This document shows, piece after piece, positions 1-5,503 of a stretch of 6,984 bases of DNA; the stretch's first letter is position 1, and every line of letters starts with the position of its first letter. A program made the translations under genes and the position numbers. The stretch comes from JAYWFX01 sp043778575 (GTDB lineage: Bacteria > Patescibacteriota > JACMRA01), in the NCBI GenBank assembly GCA_043778575.1, contig JAYWFX010000062.1:1-6984 (forward strand), written 5' to 3'. The notes under the pieces were generated by a model, which worked only from the letters and a program-made list of their open reading frames with translations, did no database searches and was not told the DNA's origin.

Positions 1-18
1 TTTTTTGGTGAGTATGAT

Positions 19-49
19 TTGACAACACCCCCAACCTGAACTGTTTTAT
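19..49 (+). promoter_or_regulatory. Possible promoter before dnaE
   Basis: A perfect -35 consensus TTGACA lies at 19-24. The best -10-like hexamer is TTTTAT at 44-49, which matches TATAAT at four of six positions with a long 19-base spacer. The ATG at 54 lies only four bases past that hexamer, too close for an ordinary start site, so the -10 assignment is doubtful. Only 53 bases upstream of dnaE are visible, and the real promoter may lie further left. Confidence 0.22.
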
Positions 50-53
50 CATC

Positions 54-2867
54 ATGTTTCTCCCTCGTAGCTACAGTCATCACTCTCTATTATCAGCTAT
101 TCCAAAACTCAAAACACTCATTCAAAACGCCAAAGACAAAGGGTATACTACCATTACTCTCTCAGATGAAGACACTGGATCTGGACTGGCTGAGTTCTAT
201 GATTTATGTAAAAAAATGGAGATAAATCCAGCTCTTGGAGTTGTGCTTCGTGTGCCTAATATTTCTCAAATTGAAGGTGCTGGCAGAAATAAAGAATTTA
301 GTAAAATAGCCCTAATTGCTAAAAATGATGCTGGCTACAAACGGATTTTAAAACTGATTAGTCTCGCTAGAACTATAAATGAACAACCAGCTTACCATAT
401 TAATCTTGGTGATTTGGCTGATGAAAATATTTTTATATCACTAGCTGGAAATGATCATGAACTTATTCATTTATTGAGAGCAGGAAATGTCGATATTGCT
501 GACAAAGTCATTAAACAATACGTGGTTAGTGTTGGTGTAAACAATTTGTTGGTTGAGCTGGCATATAAACTCAACAATGATTCTGTTGAAGATGTTAAAA
601 ATACTAATTCTACACTCATTGCGCTATGTAAAAAGCATGGTGTTCGCTATGTCGTTTCGCCAGCACCGCGATATTTAGATCGAGCTGAGGAAGAAGCTTT
701 TCGTGCTGTTTTAGCTGTCAGAAACCAAGGTAGATTATCAGATATTGAACTTCAGCGTGAGTTTTATTTGCCGACTGTTGATGAACTAAAAGCAGAGTTT
801 GATTACTGCTTAGAAGTCTTTGACACTATTCATATAGAATCTCAAATCCAGATTGAAATACTTACAGACTATGCAAATAGAGCTAGTGATGCATTTTTCC
901 CGATTTTTAAACTTGAACCAGATCAGACTGCAATGGGTAGGTTGACCTGGGAAACATATATCGGATTACTAGAAAAGTTTCATCCTGATGGGTTGACTAG
1001 GGGTGACTGGAAAAATAGATTTCCCTACAAAGATCTTGATCAGATGAAGGAGTTTGCTGCGACGAGTGTGCCAGTACAAAAACTAGGATACCCAGCAGAT
1101 TATTGGCAAAATACCCATACGATCTCTGACTATGTAAACAGACTTGAGCATGAGCTAGGAGTTATCGAAACAAAAGGGTATCCGCACTATTTTTTAGTAT
1201 TTGGTGACATTATGCAATTTTGTAGGGATAATGGTATTGTAATAAACACGAGAGGATCTGCTGCTGGTTGCTTGGTCGGATATTTGGTAAATATTAATAT
1301 TTTAGATTGTTTACTCTATGATATTCCGTTTGAGCGTTTTCTGAATCCACTGAGGCCATCCGCACCCGATATCGATGGTGATTTTGCTGATGATAAGCGT
1401 GATTTAGTTATCGAGTATATGACTAGGACATATGGTGCTGACAAGGTGTGTCAAATCATTACTTTTGGAGCTATGCTTCCTCGAGCGGCGGTGCGTGACA
1501 TTGGGCGTGTCCTTGGTGTGGGGTATAAAAAATGTGATAGGATGTCAAAGCTGATTCCGATAGCACCTCAAGGAAAAAAAACAACATTTGCATGGGCGTT
1601 TGAGACGAGTCAAGAATTCAAGGATTTTTGTGAGAAAGATGAAGAAGCTCAGAGAATCATAGCTATTTGCCTAAAAATTGAGGGTAACTTCAGACATGCT
1701 AGTGTTCATGCTGCTGGTGTGATTATTTCACCTACTACCATGACAGATTATGCACCACTACAATGGGATTCTGAGCACAAGATGATTATTTCTCAGTACG
1801 ATATGCGTATATCTGAACAGGTTGGTTTAGTAAAAATGGATATTTTAGGGATCCGAAATTTAGCCATTCTTGGAAATGCTGTTGATCTGGCCAACCAGCG
1901 TCACAACACAAAAATAGATTTACTCAATATTGATTTACAGGATAAAAAAGCTTTTGACCTACTTGCCAAAGGTAGAACTATGGGTATTTTCCAACTTTCT
2001 GGGCCAGCCATGACTCGGTATCTGGTTGAATTAGAGCCGACAAAAGTCCAAGATCTTATGGCTATGGTTGCGTTGTACCGACCAGGTCCGATGGTAAATA
2101 TCCCTGAGTACATCAAGCGTAAAAAGAATCCTAAAACTGTAAAGTATTACTTGCCTCAGATGAAAGATTGGATGGAGCCAAGCTACGGAATTTTGGTATA
2201 TCAAGATGATGTGCTATATACCGCAATTTATATTGCTGGTTATGACTGGGGTGAGGTTGATAAACTTCGAAAGGGTATGGGTAAAAAAATTAAAGAGGTT
2301 ATTGATGCTCAGCATGTTCGATTTGTTGAAGGTGCTATGTCTCACTCCAAGCTCACTCAAAAACAAGCCGAAGAAGTGTGGGACTTGGTTGTTCCATTTT
2401 CAGCATATGGTTTTAACAAGGCTCATTCATCTAGCTATGGTATGGTTGCCTACTGGACTGCGTATATGAAAGCCGAGTATCCTGCAGAATTTATGACAGC
2501 ATTGATGACTAGTGAGTCTAGTAACCAAGATAAAATATCAGCCGCTATAAAAGAATGCAAGGAGATTGATCTGGAAGTTCTCCCGCCAGACATAAACACT
2601 TCTTTTGATGGTTTTAATATAGAAAGTGACAAGATTATTCGATATGGTCTGAGTAGTGTTAAAAACTTAGGTTCTGACGTAATTAAATTTATTATTAAGG
2701 AGCGTGATAAAAATGGTAAATACAAAGACATATATGATTTTTTAGGTAGAATATCTGAGTGTTCGGGGTTCAACAAGCGTAGTCTAGAGGCTCTTATTTG
2801 GTCAGGTAGTCTGGATACCATTGGTGAGTCACTTTCTATGATTGACAACCAAACAGTAATCAGGTAG
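54..2867 (+). CDS. dnaE: DNA polymerase III alpha subunit, C-terminally short and with a degenerate PHP domain
   Basis: This is the replicative C-family DNA polymerase, which synthesises DNA at the fork with the beta clamp. The 937 residues run as follows: PHP domain about 1-230, polymerase palm, fingers and thumb about 290-820, and a helix-hairpin-helix region about 860-915. The catalytic aspartates are visible as PDIDGDF (D439, D441) and VKMDILG (D596). Other family signatures are RGSAAG (400-405), QIITFG (467-472), HASVHAAGV (548-556), ALYRPGPM (673-680), YGILVYQ (711-717) and YGFNKAHSSSYG (785-796). The PHP metal ligands are lost: the HxH block reads PRSYSHHS (4-11), the TDH block reads SDED (37-40), and the late D-x-H reads APR (204-206). 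The protein stops at residue 937, whereas E. coli DnaE has about 1160. The internal clamp-binding segment, OB-fold and tau-binding domain are therefore absent. The ATG at 54 is the only ATG/GTG/TTG start after the in-frame stop at 15-17, and it places the protein start at PHP strand 1. No Shine-Dalgarno is seen. The identity is very secure. Confidence 0.96.
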   Translation: MFLPRSYSHHSLLSAIPKLKTLIQNAKDKGYTTITLSDEDTGSGLAEFYDLCKKMEINPALGVVLRVPNISQIEGAGRNKEFSKIALIAKNDAGYKRILKLISLARTINEQPAYHINLGDLADENIFISLAGNDHELIHLLRAGNVDIADKVIKQYVVSVGVNNLLVELAYKLNNDSVEDVKNTNSTLIALCKKHGVRYVVSPAPRYLDRAEEEAFRAVLAVRNQGRLSDIELQREFYLPTVDELKAEFDYCLEVFDTIHIESQIQIEILTDYANRASDAFFPIFKLEPDQTAMGRLTWETYIGLLEKFHPDGLTRGDWKNRFPYKDLDQMKEFAATSVPVQKLGYPADYWQNTHTISDYVNRLEHELGVIETKGYPHYFLVFGDIMQFCRDNGIVINTRGSAAGCLVGYLVNINILDCLLYDIPFERFLNPLRPSAPDIDGDFADDKRDLVIEYMTRTYGADKVCQIITFGAMLPRAAVRDIGRVLGVGYKKCDRMSKLIPIAPQGKKTTFAWAFETSQEFKDFCEKDEEAQRIIAICLKIEGNFRHASVHAAGVIISPTTMTDYAPLQWDSEHKMIISQYDMRISEQVGLVKMDILGIRNLAILGNAVDLANQRHNTKIDLLNIDLQDKKAFDLLAKGRTMGIFQLSGPAMTRYLVELEPTKVQDLMAMVALYRPGPMVNIPEYIKRKKNPKTVKYYLPQMKDWMEPSYGILVYQDDVLYTAIYIAGYDWGEVDKLRKGMGKKIKEVIDAQHVRFVEGAMSHSKLTQKQAEEVWDLVVPFSAYGFNKAHSSSYGMVAYWTAYMKAEYPAEFMTALMTSESSNQDKISAAIKECKEIDLEVLPPDINTSFDGFNIESDKIIRYGLSSVKNLGSDVIKFIIKERDKNGKYKDIYDFLGRISECSGFNKRSLEALIWSGSLDTIGESLSMIDNQTVIR

Positions 2868-2878
2868 TTTATCAGAAT

Positions 2879-3250
2879 ATGAAGCAAATCCCTCTCTCTT
2901 TTTTAGTTACCTTAAATGCTGCTGATGGCGGCGGTGCTCCCCAAGATCCCTGTAAGGCACTGGGTGGTTGTGTCAGCGGCATAGATAAATACAATGGTGG
3001 AGATACGACTAACAACATTTTTGACTTTATTTTGAGTATATCAAACTTTCTTACCTATATTGCAGTTGGTTTAGCCGTGCTATTTCTGATTTTGGGTGCA
3101 TTTAGGATGATTACCAGCAACGGCGACGATGCCCAGTATAAAAAAGGTGTGCAGACATTGACTTGGGCTATTGGCGGCCTTGTACTTGCTATTATAGCTT
3201 ATTCGATAGTGTATCTCGTTAGTACAATAGTCGGCAATTTAAAAATATAG
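2879..3250 (+). CDS. Small pilin-like membrane protein (VirB2/TrbC-like, CPR type)
   Basis: This is a 123-residue protein with two hydrophobic helices, about 48-76 and 93-117, joined by a short polar loop TSNGDDAQYKKG (79-90). That plan matches the small VirB2/TrbC-like or Mbov_0395-type T4SS pilin proteins that recur in Patescibacteria. A short N-terminal hydrophobic stretch (about 4-15) ending in NAAD looks like a minimal signal peptide, with cleavage likely after A14 or A15. Between it and the first helix is a Gly/Asp/Asn-rich segment with two cysteines (C25, C31) that could form a disulfide outside the membrane. The start lies 11 bases after the dnaE stop, and no ATG, GTG or TTG occurs in frame before the upstream stop at 2843-2845, so this start is well supported. 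Co-transcription with dnaE is likely. The family call rests on topology and the loop. A role in pilus assembly, DNA uptake or secretion is inference, because no T4SS ATPase or other assembly gene is nearby. Confidence 0.75.
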   Translation: MKQIPLSFLVTLNAADGGGAPQDPCKALGGCVSGIDKYNGGDTTNNIFDFILSISNFLTYIAVGLAVLFLILGAFRMITSNGDDAQYKKGVQTLTWAIGGLVLAIIAYSIVYLVSTIVGNLKI

Positions 3251-3262
3251 CTTTGGTATAGA

Positions 3263-3287
3263 TTTCATACACATAAAAACTATGAAA
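3263..3287. repeat. AT-rich inverted repeat downstream of the pilin gene
   Basis: TTTCATA (3263-3269) and TATGAAA (3281-3287) are perfect 7-base inverted arms around an 11-base spacer. No T-tract follows, so this does not look like an intrinsic terminator. It could be a weak operator, an RNA hairpin near the 3' end of the dnaE-pilin transcript, or chance in AT-rich DNA. Confidence 0.3.
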
Positions 3288-3307
3288 ACACTAGAAGGCT
3301 CTATCCC

Positions 3308-3372
3308 TTGACAAAATCTGGTTATTTTACATTTCTCAGATAGTTACTTTCCAAAAAAGCAGTTCATATTAT
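3308..3372 (+). promoter_or_regulatory. Candidate promoter elements before greA
   Basis: The 131-base gap between the pilin gene and greA is the largest in the plus-strand gene run and the natural place for a promoter of the greA-rpsL operon. It holds a perfect TTGACA (3308-3313) with no good -10 at 16-18 bases. Separately, a TATTAT hexamer (3367-3372, one mismatch to TATAAT) lies 9 bases before the greA ATG, with no good -35 at normal spacing. The two motifs are too far apart to form one promoter. If TATTAT is used, transcription would begin almost at the ATG and give a nearly leaderless mRNA. No Shine-Dalgarno is present. Confidence 0.27.
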
Positions 3373-3381
3373 TAGATAGCC

Positions 3382-3852
3382 ATGGCAAATTACCTTACAC
3401 AGCAGGGTCTGACAGATTTGAAAGCAGAGCTTAAAGAGATTGTGGATGTGAAAATGCCCTTGGTTCTTGATTCTATAAACAAGGCTATTGCTGAGGGTGA
3501 TCTACGAGAGAATTCTGGTCTAGACGCGGCAAAGCTCGAGCGTGAAAAACTGGAGACCCGATTAGATGAGATAAAAAGCATAACTAATGATTACGAACTA
3601 ATAGATGAGTCAAAGAATAATTCGCAAAGTGTTCGCATAGGTAGTAGTGTAAAAATAAAATACCTCAGAGATAATGCAGAATTTGACTTTAGAATAGTTG
3701 GTATGAGTGAGTCAGATGCTTTAAATGGTAGAATCAGCAATGAATCTCCTCTTGCTGTAGCAATACTGGGAAAAAAAGTTGGAGATACAGGTATTTTTAA
3801 ATCAAAATCTGGAAATGTAGAGGTGAAAGTATTAGAAATAATTATAAAATAA
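3382..3852 (+). CDS. greA: Transcription elongation factor GreA
   Basis: GreA binds RNA polymerase through the secondary channel and stimulates cleavage of the 3' end of backtracked RNA, rescuing stalled elongation. The 156-residue length is normal for the family. An N-terminal antiparallel coiled coil spans about 5-75, with YLTQQGLTDLKAEL at 4-17. The tip loop GDLRENSGLDAAK (39-51) keeps the acidic pair D40 and E43, which correspond to E. coli D41 and E44 that help place the catalytic Mg2+. The C-terminal FKBP-like domain is about 82-156, with the typical SPLAVAILGKKVGD at 122-135. The tip departs from the common ENAEYxAA form: SGL replaces AEY. It is the first gene of a tight run with ribosomal-protein genes, and its stop is one base before the rplU start. 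The start fits family alignment but has no Shine-Dalgarno. Confidence 0.94.
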   Translation: MANYLTQQGLTDLKAELKEIVDVKMPLVLDSINKAIAEGDLRENSGLDAAKLEREKLETRLDEIKSITNDYELIDESKNNSQSVRIGSSVKIKYLRDNAEFDFRIVGMSESDALNGRISNESPLAVAILGKKVGDTGIFKSKSGNVEVKVLEIIIK

Positions 3853-3853
3853 T

Positions 3854-4135
3854 ATGTCTTTAGTCGTCGCAAGTGGTTCAAAACAATATATAGTAAATAC
3901 AGGTCAGCAAATAATAGTCGATCGAATTGTAGCAGAAGTCGGTAACGAAGTTGAACTCCCTGTCGTTATTTCTTTTAACCAAGGAGATATTAAGAACGGA
4001 GGGTCTGTGAAAGCAAAAGTAATTAAGCATCTCAAGGGTGAAAAAATTCGAGTTGTAAAATATAAGTCAAAATCTTGTTACCACAAGCAGTCAGGTTTCA
4101 GAGCTTATCAGACTATGTTAGAAATTGTAGGATAA
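3854..4135 (+). CDS. rplU: 50S ribosomal protein bL21, short form
   Basis: bL21 is a large-subunit ribosomal protein that binds 23S rRNA. Family features are the N-terminal SGSKQYIVNTGQ (7-18, matching the usual TGGKQYxVxxG) and the basic KGEKIRVVKYKSKSCYHKQSG (61-81, matching GKKIxVFKYKRRKxYRRKxG). At 93 residues it is shorter than the usual 100-105. The loss falls mainly around residues 44-50, where most homologues carry a VGxPxVxGA loop. The start is one base after the greA stop, which suggests translational coupling or termination-reinitiation. bL27, the usual next gene, is not here. The HRQPYT-like C-terminal motif reads FRAYQT (82-87), so rRNA contacts may differ slightly. The identity is secure despite the divergence. 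Confidence 0.9.
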   Translation: MSLVVASGSKQYIVNTGQQIIVDRIVAEVGNEVELPVVISFNQGDIKNGGSVKAKVIKHLKGEKIRVVKYKSKSCYHKQSGFRAYQTMLEIVG

Positions 4136-4165
4136 TAAAAGATATTTTGATAATATAACCATAAT

Positions 4166-4522
4166 ATGCGTCATTTAAAGAAAACGAAAAAATTCAAACG
4201 AACAGAAGAGGAGAGACGAAGACTTTGGACTGATTTATGTAGTGCTTTGATTAAGAGTGAGAAAATTGTTACTTTTACTGCTCGTGCAAAATGGTTTAGA
4301 CCAAAATTTGAGAGAATGGTAACTTGGTGCAAGACTGCCGGTGATGATACTCAACTTGCTTTCCGTAGACTCAGACCATACTTGTCAGAAGCAGACAGTC
4401 GAAAGATGGTTGAGGTGATCGTACCAAAGCTCAAAGACAGAGTTGGAGGATATACTTCACTCCTAAAACTTGACACTGAGTTCAGTACACATGATAAAAG
4501 TATAGTAATGATAGTAGAATAA
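4166..4522 (+). CDS. rplQ: 50S ribosomal protein bL17
   Basis: bL17 is a large-subunit protein that sits near the peptide exit tunnel. The 118-residue length is typical. The N-terminus MRHLKKTKKFKRT (1-13) matches the classic MRHxKxxxKLxR start, followed by the helix ALIKSEKIVTFTARAKWFRP (27-46), which matches the family's LxxHExIxTTxxKAKELR. The RVGGYTSLLKL stretch (92-102) matches the conserved R-x-GGYTRILK, with one Arg replaced by Ser. In most bacteria rplQ follows rpoA and precedes rplM-rpsI. Here rplM does follow after 9 bases, but the gene before is rplU, 30 bases away, and rpoA is not visible. No Shine-Dalgarno precedes the ATG. An AT-rich TGATAATAT at 4148-4156 resembles an extended -10, but it is probably ordinary AT-rich spacer. 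Confidence 0.93.
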   Translation: MRHLKKTKKFKRTEEERRRLWTDLCSALIKSEKIVTFTARAKWFRPKFERMVTWCKTAGDDTQLAFRRLRPYLSEADSRKMVEVIVPKLKDRVGGYTSLLKLDTEFSTHDKSIVMIVE

Positions 4523-4531
4523 TTTTTTGAT

Positions 4532-4978
4532 ATGTCACAGGCAATTATAAAACAAACGAAAACAACACGAGCTAGTAAACTAGGATATATGAGACCATGG
4601 TATATCTTTGATGCCTCCAAAGAACCAATTGGTAGACTTGCTACTAAAGCTGCTAGGATATTGATGGGTAAAAATAGAGCAGATTATATGCCCGATGTTG
4701 ATATGGGAGGTATGGTAGTTATCATTAACGCAGATAAATCTGTTTTGACTGGGAAAAAGCCAGAAAAGAAAAATTATTTTAGACATACAGGTAGAATTGG
4801 TAGTTTGAAGATCACATCATTTGCAGAGCAGATGGCAAAAGACTCTAGAAAACCTATGTATCATGCAGTCAGGGGAATGATACCAAAAAACAGACACCAA
4901 GATCTGAGACTACACAACAGACTCTTTATTTTTCCTGAGAATCATAATTTTACTCAGAAAATGATTGAATGTAATTAA
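4532..4978 (+). CDS. rplM: 50S ribosomal protein uL13
   Basis: uL13 is an early-assembling large-subunit protein that binds 23S rRNA. The 148-residue length is normal. Signature blocks in order are WYIFDASKEPIGRLATKAAR (23-42), MGKNRADYMPDVDMGG (45-60), VVIINADK (62-69), the HTGRIGSLK block (85-93), VRGMIPKNR (113-121) and the tail PENHNF (135-140), which resembles the usual GxEHPH. The first ATG gives 22 residues before the WY block, a little longer than the roughly 14 in E. coli. A start at M20 (4589) is possible but would remove nearly all of the usual N-terminal leader. The gene lies 9 bases after rplQ. uS9 (rpsI), the near-universal downstream partner, is absent, and uS12 follows instead. 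Confidence 0.95.
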   Translation: MSQAIIKQTKTTRASKLGYMRPWYIFDASKEPIGRLATKAARILMGKNRADYMPDVDMGGMVVIINADKSVLTGKKPEKKNYFRHTGRIGSLKITSFAEQMAKDSRKPMYHAVRGMIPKNRHQDLRLHNRLFIFPENHNFTQKMIECN

Positions 4979-4997
4979 TATAACATACACTTTTTTC

Positions 4998-5411
4998 ATG
5001 CCAACTATCAATCAACTTATTCGAAAGCCTAGAGTAAAACCTGTAAAAAAGATTAAATTTCCAGCCTTAGCTAGAAATTGGAATGGAAACACTAACCAGC
5101 CAATTGCTTGTCCAAATCCATTTAAACGTGGTGTTTGTACAAAAGTATATACAATGACTCCAAAAAAACCTAATTCTGCTGTGCGAAAAGTAGCAAAAGT
5201 CAGGTTATCAAATAAAATGGAAGTTTTAGCATATATTCCTGGAATTGGTCATAACCTCCAAGAACATAGTGTAGTTATGATTCGCGGTGGTCGTGTAAAG
5301 GATTTACCTGGTGTAAAATATCATATAGTACGTGGTAAGCTTGATGCTGCTGGCGTAGCAAAAAGAAATAGAAGTAGAAGTAAATATGGAACCAAAAAGC
5401 CTAAAGCATAG
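4998..5411 (+). CDS. rpsL: 30S ribosomal protein uS12
   Basis: uS12 is part of the decoding centre of the small subunit. The chosen start is the ATG at 4998, which gives the canonical MPTINQLIRKPR N-terminus and a 137-residue protein. An in-frame ATG at 4965 would overlap the end of rplM and add 11 residues with no family match, so it is rejected. TPKKPNSA (54-61) carries the Lys residues associated with streptomycin sensitivity, and RGGRVKDLPGV (96-106) carries the Asp (D102) equivalent to the RimO methylthiolation site of E. coli. SKYGTKKPKA closes the protein. An insertion around 25-42, before KRGVCT, has the size of the one in Bacillus-type S12 rather than the short E. coli form. The gene is last in the operon and is followed by a terminator. 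uS7, EF-G and EF-Tu, its normal neighbours, are not present. Confidence 0.97.
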   Translation: MPTINQLIRKPRVKPVKKIKFPALARNWNGNTNQPIACPNPFKRGVCTKVYTMTPKKPNSAVRKVAKVRLSNKMEVLAYIPGIGHNLQEHSVVMIRGGRVKDLPGVKYHIVRGKLDAAGVAKRNRSRSKYGTKKPKA

Positions 5412-5452
5412 TTTCAATATCTGCAGTAGAATTGTATAAATAGTAATTATCT

Positions 5453-5478
5453 CTCCCAATATGGGAGTTATTTTTTTT
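5453..5478 (+). terminator. Intrinsic terminator after rpsL
   Basis: CTCCC (5453-5457) pairs with GGGAG (5463-5467) around AATAT; one more A-T pair can form inside. After TTA (5468-5470) comes a run of eight T (5471-5478). Hairpin plus T-tract starts 42 bases after the rpsL stop and would end the greA-rpsL transcript. On the minus strand the sequence after the stem is not T-rich, so it should not serve well for the convergent RNase gene. Confidence 0.8.
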
Positions 5479-5503
5479 GGTGTTCAGTTAGTTTGTTCTA
5501 TTT

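Noticed and set aside
2829..2843. A possible clamp-binding motif at the DnaE C-terminus (SLSMI, residues 926-930, resembling QLxLF).
   Set aside because: It lacks the Gln and Phe, and it aligns with the ordinary helix that follows the SGxxD segment in normal DnaE proteins.
2450..2887. A 145-codon minus-strand open frame antisense to the end of dnaE.
   Set aside because: It lies almost wholly inside the strongly conserved dnaE frame and shows no recognisable domain.
3282..3311. A 9-codon open frame (ATG at 3282, TGA at 3309) as a leader peptide for greA.
   Set aside because: It is very short, has no ribosome-binding site, no run of regulatory codons and no attenuator hairpin after it.
3591..3881. 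A minus-strand open frame opposite greA.
   Set aside because: It lies mostly antisense to a well-supported greA, and its product has no recognisable features.
4965..4997. A longer uS12 starting at the ATG at 4965.
   Set aside because: It would overlap the rplM end and add 11 residues with no family match; the ATG at 4998 gives the canonical MPTINQL start.
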